A DNA stretch of 64,000 bases, taken from assembly GCA_045656145.1 (NCBI GenBank), contig JAZOQP010000037.1, positions 1 through 64,000 of the forward strand. Direction: 5' to 3'. Positions 41,743 through 49,651 of the stretch are shown here, piece by piece. Each line of letters begins with the position of its first letter. Within the stretch, counting starts at the first letter, position 1. The notes under the pieces are model-generated. The model saw nothing but the letters and a program-made list of their open reading frames with translations, did no database searches and was not told the DNA's origin. Origin of the DNA: SIG565 sp045656145. Lineage in GTDB: Bacteria; Bacillota; Clostridia; Oscillospirales; Acutalibacteraceae. The position numbers were made by a program, and so were the translations under genes.

Positions 41743-43209
41743 TTAATTAAATTTAAATGAATAAAGGTCTGCATCCTTTAAATAGAACTTAAGTCTAATA
41801 GGCTTACCTTCAAGTTCCTTTAGTTCCTTTTGGAATACTGCGGGTCTGCCTACTGTATCGCCAAACATTTCGCAGGTTTTATAGCCTTCAATTTCATTAC
41901 CATCTTCATCGCAAACGGTAATAATCAAAGTGCCCATGGCGCCTGTTTCAAAGTTAAGCTCTAATTCGCTTCCCTCAAAGGTAAAAGGCTTTGTTAAAAC
42001 TTCGCCGCCTGTATATTTAGAATACCAGGAAACAAAACCATCAAGGCGCACTGTATAGCGACGCCAATTAACCTTATCGGTGCGATAGTTTTCAATTGCT
42101 AAGAAAGAAAGTTCATTTGGAGCGTTCTCAACATCGCTTTCGGTTTCATAAAGACCGCGTGCTACAGAGCCATCGCCATACCACCAGCGATATTCTCCAT
42201 ACGGCTTTAAGTAAGCTTCATCCCAACGCTTAAAACTTGTACCATCTCGTGAAGTCATAAGTAAAGTATCGGTAAAGGCTGTGCCGCCTCGACCTGTTCC
42301 CTCGATAACGAATTCGCGCATATCCCATTGAGGCATATGCTTTAGGTTATCCATACTGTCCCAACGCTCATTGTAGCGCATAGGCATAGCAATATACATA
42401 TCCTTAGCTCTTTCATATTTCACGGTTTGGCTGGTGTAAAGCTGCATAACCTCTTTGCCTTCTTCATAATCTATCTCGCCGTGAATATCAAAGGTTTTAA
42501 AATCGGTTGTAGTTGCAGTTCTAACTTCACGAATAATATTATTAGATTTGTTTACAACATCGAAATCCTCTGCCTCGGCATTTTTGGTGCGCTCACCGCG
42601 ATAATAGATTCGATATTTATTTATATCCTTATCCCAAAAGGCAATATTATAACTATCGAATGAGCCTGGGAGGTCGAGTCGGCCGCGAGGCTCAAAATCA
42701 ATACCATTAGGGCTTACGAACATATAAAGTCCGTGAGGGCCATCATCCTGCGGATAACCTTCGCCGCCCCCCATAGCAAAACCCTTGAATTTTTCTTCAG
42801 GCGGACAATTAGGATTTTCATCATAGCAAACCGCTAAATTATCACGGTTTTCATTAAAGAAAATATTGTTATGAAGCTTACCGTTAAAGATATGCTTATC
42901 AACCCATTTTTTCTTAAAATGCTTACCATCTAAACTTTCATAAACGGTATATGTTGATGGGAAAACCTTACCCCAGCAGTTACCCGGACACAAAAGACTG
43001 TTGGCGCTTCTCTGCCAAAAATAGTATCTATCGCCTACCTTTGCCACGGTGCCATAGCTATTATGTATACCATCCCATTGGCTATCACAAACAATGGCTA
43101 GATCGCGAGGGGTTGGCTTATGCATACGGATTTCTACATTTTCTTGCTTTTCAAGAAGAAAATCATCCCAGCAAAGCATTCGGTTATTCTTTAATTCATA
43201 AACTCCCAT
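41743..43209 (-). CDS. Five-bladed beta-propeller glycosidase-like protein (GH32/GH43 type)
   Basis: The 488-residue protein has repeated W/Y-rich blades: DGIHNSYGTVAKVGDRYYFWQRS, FPSTYTVYESLDGKHFKKKW, KFKGFAMGGGEGYPQDDGPHG, FDSYNIAFWDKDINKYRIYYRGE, TTTDFKTFDI, and a C-terminal beta-sandwich (about 400-488). This layout is that of GH32/GH43-type enzymes and other 'glycosyl hydrolase' propellers. I could not assign catalytic acids. There is no signal peptide. The ATG at 43209 has AAAGGAGA upstream. It is the last gene of a three-gene operon with the amidohydrolase (14-bp gap) and the sialidase-like gene. Confidence 0.65.
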   Translation of the reverse strand: MGVYELKNNRMLCWDDFLLEKQENVEIRMHKPTPRDLAIVCDSQWDGIHNSYGTVAKVGDRYYFWQRSANSLLCPGNCWGKVFPSTYTVYESLDGKHFKKKWVDKHIFNGKLHNNIFFNENRDNLAVCYDENPNCPPEEKFKGFAMGGGEGYPQDDGPHGLYMFVSPNGIDFEPRGRLDLPGSFDSYNIAFWDKDINKYRIYYRGERTKNAEAEDFDVVNKSNNIIREVRTATTTDFKTFDIHGEIDYEEGKEVMQLYTSQTVKYERAKDMYIAMPMRYNERWDSMDNLKHMPQWDMREFVIEGTGRGGTAFTDTLLMTSRDGTSFKRWDEAYLKPYGEYRWWYGDGSVARGLYETESDVENAPNELSFLAIENYRTDKVNWRRYTVRLDGFVSWYSKYTGGEVLTKPFTFEGSELELNFETGAMGTLIITVCDEDGNEIEGYKTCEMFGDTVGRPAVFQKELKELEGKPIRLKFYLKDADLYSFKFN

Positions 43210-43223
43210 TTTCAATTCTCCTT

Positions 43224-44237
43224 TTATCTTTTATCAAAAAGCCTTGCGGCATTGTTATAGAAAAGGTCTTCTATTTGGTTCTCGTTAAGCTCGGCTAAAA
43301 TGCAGGCCTGGCGGGTAGCCATTAGGTTTTCGGTAGCAATAAGCCAACTTTTAAGGGTGGTAGAGGAAGCGAAATTATCTAAATCATTCTGATATATCCA
43401 ATAAAAACTATCGGCTAAGGATATAGCTTTTCCTCTGCCGCGGCAAACCATATAGTCGCTTCCCCACATACATTTTTGAAGCCCTGCTTTGCGCATAATC
43501 TGGAACATTGCGGGAGATTCGCAAACGGCGGAAAAATCAAACCAAACATTATCTAATGCCGCTACCTTATGCACATTTTCAAGTGCTGTCCAAGAAGCAA
43601 AGGAGCGTGCTGCATGGGCTAAAATAAGAGTGGCATCGGGATGTTTTTTTGCCATTTCGATTATGTATTTACTGTTACCTTCATCAGCTAAAGCCAAATC
43701 TTTTACCATATGAAGCGTTATAACCATTTTGTGTTTATTAGCAACCTCCCAAACTGATTCAGGAAGATATTCACCAATATCCGAGTGCCAAGTTACTTCT
43801 TTAGGCCCATAAACGTGATAACACTTAAAGCCCCTGATATTAGGATGCTGAGCAATGCGCTTTTCTAAATCTTCAACCGTATCGGTTGGACTTACAATAA
43901 TTTCACCAACATTAAGATTATCCTTATTTAACTGGTCGATTAAAAATTTATCGCATCTTTTAAAATTCTCTCGAAAATTGGGTTTGCCATCAATATCAGG
44001 ATAGCCAATTATATTTGCTCGCCAAACTTTTGGAGAACATAAAAGGTCATTCATTTCAGCTCTATATTTTTCAAGGGTTAATTCAAGATTATTTTCAAGG
44101 GGTGAAGTTAAAGCTCTTGCGGAATTAGAATTAAAAAGATGAATATGGGTATCAAAAATTTTATCAGGCAAAAAGTCCTTTAAAATTTTTATAGCCTCGT
44201 AATCGTGCTCTGTATAAACCATATCCTTGCCTAACAT
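43224..44237 (-). CDS. Amidohydrolase-2-family metal-dependent hydrolase or lyase
   Basis: The 337-residue TIM-barrel protein has the metal motif FDTHIHLF near residue 30, FKCYHVYGP, MVITLHMVKD (His), LILAHAARSFASW (His) and WGSDYM (Asp), typical of the amidohydrolase_2 group. Members include decarboxylases and lactonases acting on acids and sugar acids. It has no signal peptide. GGAGG lies inside the end of the sialidase-like gene, whose stop is only 4 bp away. It probably handles a product of the two glycosidase-like neighbours. Confidence 0.8.
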   Translation of the reverse strand: MLGKDMVYTEHDYEAIKILKDFLPDKIFDTHIHLFNSNSARALTSPLENNLELTLEKYRAEMNDLLCSPKVWRANIIGYPDIDGKPNFRENFKRCDKFLIDQLNKDNLNVGEIIVSPTDTVEDLEKRIAQHPNIRGFKCYHVYGPKEVTWHSDIGEYLPESVWEVANKHKMVITLHMVKDLALADEGNSKYIIEMAKKHPDATLILAHAARSFASWTALENVHKVAALDNVWFDFSAVCESPAMFQIMRKAGLQKCMWGSDYMVCRGRGKAISLADSFYWIYQNDLDNFASSTTLKSWLIATENLMATRQACILAELNENQIEDLFYNNAARLFDKR

Positions 44238-44241
44238 ATCA

Positions 44242-45360
44242 TTATTCCTCCACTACAACTAAATTAAAGTCGGTTCTGTGGGTGGAAGGTCCTGCATAAA
44301 AATAAGCGCCAATAGTGTTATCACTAAGTCTTATAATAAATGGGTGGCCAACATTGAATTTACCCATTTCCGCCCAAACATCATTCATACCTGCATTTTG
44401 CTTGCCTTTGGTGTTGCTTCCGAAATCATAAACGGTTAGAGCATCTTCCCAGGTTTTACCGTTATCAAAACTTTTAGCAAGCTTAATAATGGGGGCTGAA
44501 TCGCGATTGATATAAATGGTTATTAAACTTCCATCTTTACCGTTTATAACATTACCCGGCTGGCCTACTAATCCTGTATCGATAAGCTCGCCAAAGGTTC
44601 TACCGCCATCCTTACTATCGGTATAATGGATGTTTATATAATCTCCCTTAGTTCTATCAAATGTCCAGAAAATATCAGCAACGGTGCCATCTTCTAAAAC
44701 ATCTAATCGCTGGTCCCAATAATAAATATCGGGATTATTGGTAATTATAACCTCATCGCCCCAAGTATAACCACCATCGTTTGAATAAACAGCGCAACTA
44801 TTATGTACCCAATATTTAGTTTCATAATAATGCTTATTAACCTCAAACTGAATACCAATTCTTCCATCCTTAGTTTTAAAAGGAGCACCTGTTAAAGGGA
44901 GTGGTGCATCATAAAAGGTTTTAACCTGAACTCGCTCTAACTGCGACCAAGTTTTACCCATATCTTTAGAATGGGAAACGAGAATATAGGTTTCCTTTAA
45001 ACCTTCAGTTTCTTCATTGTAATAAGGTAGGTCTTCGAGGGTTGCATCTACTGCATTTAAAACTGCAATAAGATTATCCTCCGCTTCTTCAATAATATAA
45101 CCTGTGCGAAGGGTGGTTTCCTTGCCATCAACAATCGGGGGCTTAAACCATTCGGCTATATCGCTCCAGGTTTTACCACCATCTTTCGACACGCAAAAAC
45201 CTACATGATCGGTTTTGTTATCGGGAATTTTTCTTGCCGCCGCCTTGAAAGAAGCAATGAGAGTGCCATCACTTAAAAGGCACATTGAAGGAAACGAACA
45301 GCTTGTGTATTTAGGAGTGTTTTCACCTGAATATACTGTTATTTTATCTATTATTTTCAT
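44242..45360 (-). CDS. Sialidase-like (BNR/Asp-box) beta-propeller protein, cytoplasmic
   Basis: The 372-residue protein has five Asp-box repeats (SKDGGKTW, SKDMGKTW, SNDGGYTW, SKDGGRTF, SFDNGKTW), each at a blade turn of a six-bladed propeller. A candidate arginine region is near the start (KAAARKIPDN). The sialidase FRIP motif and Arg triad are not clearly found, so true sialidase activity is uncertain. There is no signal peptide, unlike secreted gut sialidases. AAAGGCAGG precedes the ATG. It leads an operon with the amidohydrolase and the GH43/32-like gene. Confidence 0.7.
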   Translation of the reverse strand: MKIIDKITVYSGENTPKYTSCSFPSMCLLSDGTLIASFKAAARKIPDNKTDHVGFCVSKDGGKTWSDIAEWFKPPIVDGKETTLRTGYIIEEAEDNLIAVLNAVDATLEDLPYYNEETEGLKETYILVSHSKDMGKTWSQLERVQVKTFYDAPLPLTGAPFKTKDGRIGIQFEVNKHYYETKYWVHNSCAVYSNDGGYTWGDEVIITNNPDIYYWDQRLDVLEDGTVADIFWTFDRTKGDYINIHYTDSKDGGRTFGELIDTGLVGQPGNVINGKDGSLITIYINRDSAPIIKLAKSFDNGKTWEDALTVYDFGSNTKGKQNAGMNDVWAEMGKFNVGHPFIIRLSDNTIGAYFYAGPSTHRTDFNLVVVEE

Positions 45361-45436
45361 AGTTTTTACCTGCCTTTCAACTATCTACCCAAACTTTAAC
45401 ACAATTAGTATTCTTTGTCAATAAAAAACATAAAAA

Positions 45437-45475
45437 AACAAACGGAAATTGTAAAATTATCAATTTCCGTTTGTT
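45437..45475. terminator. Terminator of the fprA-rubredoxin operon
   Basis: AACAAACGGAAATTG (45437-45451) pairs perfectly with CAATTTCCGTTTGTT (45461-45475); the A-run on the left is the T tail for the minus strand. Confidence 0.85.
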
Positions 45476-45479
45476 TGCT

Positions 45480-45638
45480 TTATTCAGCTTTTGAAAAATT
45501 TGATTTATCTACTCCGCAAAGCGGGCAAACAAAATCATCCGGAAGGTCTTCAAACTTGGTTCCTGCCGCAATTCCATTGTCAGCATCGCCTAAAGCTTCA
45601 TCGTACTCCCAACCACATACATCGCAAACGTATTTCAT
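45480..45638 (-). CDS. Rubredoxin
   Basis: This 52-residue frame starts MKYVCDVCGWEYDEALGD. It has the two CxxC iron ligands of rubredoxins (CDVCGWEYD and CPLCGVDKSNF), plus the GTKFEDLPDDFVCP loop. AGGAGG lies before the ATG. It is 17 bp downstream of the flavodiiron protein gene and is its expected electron donor for reducing O2, H2O2-linked species or NO in the cytoplasm. Confidence 0.96.
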   Translation of the reverse strand: MKYVCDVCGWEYDEALGDADNGIAAGTKFEDLPDDFVCPLCGVDKSNFSKAE

Positions 45639-45655
45639 AAAATAACCTCCTAAAT

Positions 45656-46813
45656 TTATTTGCTCAATTCTTCACTTAAAGCTATTAATTGAGCTTCACT
45701 ATCGGCATTTATCGCCGATAGAATTTTAACATTGTTTTCGGTAAATTTTAAATCCTTTGAATTAGCAAGCATATCCTTCATGGTTTTAGTTGCCATTGGC
45801 GCCCAAGTGCCATTTTCAATAAATGCCACCATTCTGTTTTTAAAACCGCGCTCGGTTAGGTTTAAAATGAACTCCCTCATAAACGGAAAAACTCCGCCGT
45901 TATAGGTAGTTGTTGCAAAAACTATCTTGCTGAATTTAAAAGCATCCTCCACGGCCTCTGCCATATCGCATCTTGCTAAATCGGCTACAGCTACCTTCAC
46001 ATTTCTATTTTCCAAAAACGAGGCTAATTTTTCCACCGCTTTTTTAGTATTCCCATAAACCGATGTATATGCAATTAAAACGCCTTCTTCTTCGGGAGTA
46101 TAGGAAGACCAGATGTCATACAGGTTTACATAATACTCTATGTTTTTATCCAATACCGGACCGTGAAGAGGACAAATTTTATTAATTTTTAATGCCGACG
46201 CCTTTTTAAGCAGACTTTGAACCTGTGCTCCGTATTTACCAACGATACCTATATAATATCGCCTTGCTTCGCAGGCCCATTCTTCCTCTATATCCAATGA
46301 GCCGAATTTACCAAAAGCATCGGCCGAAAAGAGAATTTTCTCATAAGAATCATAGCTTAAAATAACTTCGGGCCAATGCACCATTGGAGCCGATATGAAT
46401 TTAAGATTATGCTTTCCTAATTCGAGGGTGTCGCCTTCACCTACCACTATTCTTTTTTTATTAAAATCGGTGCCAAAAAAGTTTTGCATCATTGAAAAAG
46501 CCTTTGCCGATGCCACTAGTTTAGCATTAGGATATTTATTCACAAAGTCTATAACACTTGCCGAATGGTCAGGCTCCATATGATGAACCACTAAATAATC
46601 AGGAGTTTTGCCATCTAACTCGTTTTGGAGATTTCTAAGCCATTCATCCGAAAAGTTTTTATCAACCGCATCCATAACGGCTATTTTTTCATCAATTATC
46701 ACATAGGAATTATATGAAATACCCTCGGGCACTATATACATACCCTCAAATAAATCAATTTTTCTGTCGTTAACACCTATATATTTTACAGAATCGGTTA
46801 TTTTAACTATCAT
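45656..46813 (-). CDS. fprA: Flavodiiron protein (A-type flavoprotein)
   Basis: The 385-residue protein joins a metallo-beta-lactamase-like diiron domain and a flavodoxin domain. Iron ligands are visible in VVHHMEPDHSAS, APMVHWPEV, FSADAFGKFG and CPLHGPVL. The flavodoxin half begins near VLIAYTSVYGNTKKAVEKLA with the FMN loops FATTTYNGGVFP and ENGTWAP. It reduces O2 or NO with electrons from rubredoxin. I chose the ATG at 46813, coupled to the preceding transporter gene by an ATGA overlap, over an in-frame start at 46906. No rubredoxin domain is fused; the separate rubredoxin gene follows. Confidence 0.94.
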   Translation of the reverse strand: MIVKITDSVKYIGVNDRKIDLFEGMYIVPEGISYNSYVIIDEKIAVMDAVDKNFSDEWLRNLQNELDGKTPDYLVVHHMEPDHSASVIDFVNKYPNAKLVASAKAFSMMQNFFGTDFNKKRIVVGEGDTLELGKHNLKFISAPMVHWPEVILSYDSYEKILFSADAFGKFGSLDIEEEWACEARRYYIGIVGKYGAQVQSLLKKASALKINKICPLHGPVLDKNIEYYVNLYDIWSSYTPEEEGVLIAYTSVYGNTKKAVEKLASFLENRNVKVAVADLARCDMAEAVEDAFKFSKIVFATTTYNGGVFPFMREFILNLTERGFKNRMVAFIENGTWAPMATKTMKDMLANSKDLKFTENNVKILSAINADSEAQLIALSEELSK

Positions 46814-47391
46814 ACTATAAATTCCTTTACAACATTGCATAATATTCCAAGCGCCGCTGAAATCAATATTAATACTATTGTGGACATTTTCTTTTTGGTT
46901 ATCCATTTATAACCATAAAATACAACACATAAAAGCGCAAAAATGATAAACGGTATTGCGGCAAATGAGAATTCATTTATCGATACATAACCTACCGCCT
47001 TTGCCAAAAGAACAAGACCTGTTGATAAAATAAGCGAAACAATAACGGGTTTCACGCCCTTAATAAAACTCTTGAAAAACTTATTTTCGGTTAAGTTTCT
47101 TAGAATTGCGGCTATTATTAAAATTATTATAAATGAGGGTAAAACAACTCCAAGCGTTGCCACCGCACTGCCTAAAATTCCACCCTGCGCTGAACCAATA
47201 TAGGTTGCCATATTAATTGCAACGGGGCCCGGAGTTGACTCACACACACCTAAAAAGGAATAAAACTGCGATTCATTAAGCCAATTGTATTTTAAAACCG
47301 TTTCTTCAATAAGGGGAATCATTGCAAAGCCGCCGCCAAATGTGAAAAGGCCTATCTTAAAAAATTCAAAAAATAACAATAAATAAATCAT
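46810..47391 (-). CDS. Chromate-transporter (CHR) family half-protein, second
   Basis: The 193-residue membrane protein equals one CHR domain. Its N-terminal motif FKIGLFTFGGGFAMIPLIEE and the PGPVAINMATYIG segment are diagnostic. About six helices. It overlaps the upstream homologue by 4 bp (ATGA) and fprA by 4 bp, so all three are translationally coupled. Two-gene CHR pairs act together in Bacillus-type chromate efflux, but the natural substrate in anaerobes is not known. Confidence 0.9.
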   Translation of the reverse strand: MIYLLLFFEFFKIGLFTFGGGFAMIPLIEETVLKYNWLNESQFYSFLGVCESTPGPVAINMATYIGSAQGGILGSAVATLGVVLPSFIIILIIAAILRNLTENKFFKSFIKGVKPVIVSLILSTGLVLLAKAVGYVSINEFSFAAIPFIIFALLCVVFYGYKWITKKKMSTIVLILISAALGILCNVVKEFIV

Positions 47392-47948
47392 TTCTTTTCC
47401 CCCTTAACTGAAGGCAAAGCATAGGCGAAAATTCCTATAACCCCACCTATTAGAATGAAGAAAATAGAACTGAAATTTATAGAGAATATTTGGAAAACGA
47501 GTAAAAGGCTTAAAACAATAAAAAAGGTTAAAAGCGGCAACACCTTTTTTTCAAGCTTTTTAAACATATCAATTCCCGCCTTTGTGATAAGAAAGGCCAC
47601 AGCGCTCTTAATTCCAACAAATGCATAGGCTACATATTTATTAGCCATAAATTTATCGAGCACTAAAGAAATTAAATAGATTATTATAAAGGATGGCAAA
47701 ACAACGCCTAAAGTTGCGAAGACACTCCCCAAAACTCCCTTTTTCTTAAAACCTATATAGGTTGCCATATTAATAGCAATAGGTCCGGGGGTTGATTCGG
47801 AGACGGCAATAATTTCAATGAAATCATCTTCACTTATCCAACCATATTTCAAAACAACCAATTCTCTTATATTGGCTATCATTGCATAGCCGCCGCCAAA
47901 GGTAATAAGGCCAATTTTAAAGAATGTTAAAAATAACTTCCAGAGCAT
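47388..47948 (-). CDS. Chromate-transporter (CHR) family half-protein, first
   Basis: The 186-residue protein is the paralogous partner: FKIGLITFGGGYAMIANIRELVV and PGPIAINMATYIGFKKKG. GGAGG precedes the ATG; a -10 TATAAT lies at 47984-47979 on the minus strand. The pair presumably forms one transporter. Being first in an operon with fprA and rubredoxin suggests expression under oxidative or metal-oxyanion stress. Confidence 0.9.
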   Translation of the reverse strand: MLWKLFLTFFKIGLITFGGGYAMIANIRELVVLKYGWISEDDFIEIIAVSESTPGPIAINMATYIGFKKKGVLGSVFATLGVVLPSFIIIYLISLVLDKFMANKYVAYAFVGIKSAVAFLITKAGIDMFKKLEKKVLPLLTFFIVLSLLLVFQIFSINFSSIFFILIGGVIGIFAYALPSVKGEKK

Positions 47949-48018
47949 TTTTCTCCTCCTTTTTTATTTATAAAAATATTATATCACAGTTTTTTAAAAA
48001 AAGCATTAAAATTTAAAA

Positions 48019-48047
48019 AACTCTGCCTTAAAATTTAAGGCAGAGTT
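48019..48047. terminator. Terminator of the beta-helix lipoprotein pair
   Basis: AACTCTGCCTTA (48019-48030) with TAAGGCAGAGTT (48036-48047), minus-strand tail TTTTTTAAATTTT. Confidence 0.88.
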
Positions 48048-48051
48048 AATT

Positions 48052-49650
48052 TTAATAATCCACAAGTTTAAAGGTGTTTCCGGAAGCAGTAAAATAAGAG
48101 TTTATAGCCTCCAAATAATTACCATCCAAGGTTGCACCACCAAAAATTCTAGCTCTTTCGTGCTGAAGAAATTGATTATTCTTTAAAATCATATTATTTT
48201 TATTGTTTTCGGGCGAAGAAATGCCTAAAACCCTGCCTCTTGAGCGGTCGAAAATATTATTTTCAATATAAAGCGGTTTTACATGGATATTGGTAAATTC
48301 GCCCTTCTCATTTTGTCCGCCCGAAGCATCATATTTAAAGGTTGCGTAAACGTTTTTATCGGGTCTATCCAAGCTTCCCCAACCCCAACCTGTATAACGG
48401 GTAATATTATTTCGAATATACACATCGTTATAGGTAAATGTTCCATTAGGGGAATTCTTTTGCTCATTAACATCCCTTAAAGAGAATGCCTCGAAATCAT
48501 AGGTGTTAAATTCAAGAAGATTATCTTCATAATGAATATTGGTATAATTTGTTGCGGAAATTTGCTCGGAATCGGGGTCAGTTTTAGTGGGGCCCTGATG
48601 AGTTAGTGCCGCATCATAAGCCTGGAAGAAATAGTTATCGTGAATATTAATATCCACAGCCACACTCCAAAACTCAACCGCATTACCAAGCGATACGCTA
48701 GTTCCCAAATGCAAATCTCGTCCGCCGCAATAACCCATAATGCAACCCTCAATTTCCATTCCGTAAACAGGACCCAAAGTTCCAAGGAAATGAACGCCTG
48801 TATACATTAAGCAAAGGTTTTGAATTTTAACATCTTTGAGGGTTTTGCCGCCACCTGTCATAAGGGAATAGCCATCAACAATTTCAATATTATGATAAAT
48901 TTCGCCGGGATTTCCATCCGGACTATAGATGGTTAATCTTTTACCCAAATAAACATTCAAGGGTCTTCCCTTTATTCTGTTCATAGACTGCACAGGACGA
49001 CCTATAAATTCACCGTTATTGAATATTATATTAGAATAGTCGCCGGTAATTCCGGTGTATTCATATACATCCTCTTCAATTTCAACCCATTTATATGCCT
49101 TGCCATCACGCGAGCCATAAATCCTTGGTTTAACGCCCTCGCCATAGGCCGCATAGGTAACACCGGGCATTAATTTTATTTGGCCTCTGAAGATATCTCC
49201 TCTGCGGAAAAGCACGGCATCTCCTGGTTTTAAATCCAACCTAAAAGAACTATAGGTGCTTTTTGCGGTTTCGGGGGTAAGACCATCGTTTTTATCGTCT
49301 CCCTCGTTTGAAAGATAATAGGTGGTACCCTCTACCTTTACATCATCGGGATAATTTTCTATCTTCTCTAGTCTTTCATCTGCCTTTTTTGTAACTTCTA
49401 AAACAGCAGGGTCATCCGATTCTATTTTAGCATTTGTTACATTTCGGTAAAAAAGGCCCATAACAACAGGATTTCTAACGGTTTTTTGGGTAACAAATGT
49501 ATCTTTATATTGATAATTCTCTACACTTTCTGTTGGCCCTTTTGAAGCCTCATTATTTTCATTCTCATTTTGTTTTTGAGGCTCGCCACCACAGGCAGCG
49601 AGTGTGAAAATAAGAGAAACGCAAAGAATTAAACTTATAATTCTCCTCAT
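48052..49650 (-). CDS. Right-handed beta-helix lipoprotein (second of tandem pair)
   Basis: The 532-residue lipoprotein has lipobox LAAC (Cys20), an acidic linker, then GTTYYLSNEGDDKNDGLTP and LKPGDAVLFRRGDIFRGQI, which enter a pectin-lyase-type beta-helix. The YYLSN.G.D..DG..PE/LFRRGD pattern also opens the beta-helix of the giant protein. Later turns include NLCLMYTGVHFLGTLGPVYGMEIEG, DINIHDNYFFQAYDAALTHQG and YIENNIFDRSRGRVLG. It is one base downstream of its close paralogue. The likely role is binding or cleaving a surface-bound polysaccharide. Confidence 0.8.
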   Translation of the reverse strand: MRRIISLILCVSLIFTLAACGGEPQKQNENENNEASKGPTESVENYQYKDTFVTQKTVRNPVVMGLFYRNVTNAKIESDDPAVLEVTKKADERLEKIENYPDDVKVEGTTYYLSNEGDDKNDGLTPETAKSTYSSFRLDLKPGDAVLFRRGDIFRGQIKLMPGVTYAAYGEGVKPRIYGSRDGKAYKWVEIEEDVYEYTGITGDYSNIIFNNGEFIGRPVQSMNRIKGRPLNVYLGKRLTIYSPDGNPGEIYHNIEIVDGYSLMTGGGKTLKDVKIQNLCLMYTGVHFLGTLGPVYGMEIEGCIMGYCGGRDLHLGTSVSLGNAVEFWSVAVDINIHDNYFFQAYDAALTHQGPTKTDPDSEQISATNYTNIHYEDNLLEFNTYDFEAFSLRDVNEQKNSPNGTFTYNDVYIRNNITRYTGWGWGSLDRPDKNVYATFKYDASGGQNEKGEFTNIHVKPLYIENNIFDRSRGRVLGISSPENNKNNMILKNNQFLQHERARIFGGATLDGNYLEAINSYFTASGNTFKLVDY

Positions 49651-49651
49651 A

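Noticed and set aside
44242..45360. Firm sialidase (neuraminidase) call
   Set aside because: Asp-boxes fit, but the FRIP motif, arginine triad and a signal peptide are not seen, so only a sialidase-like fold is claimed.
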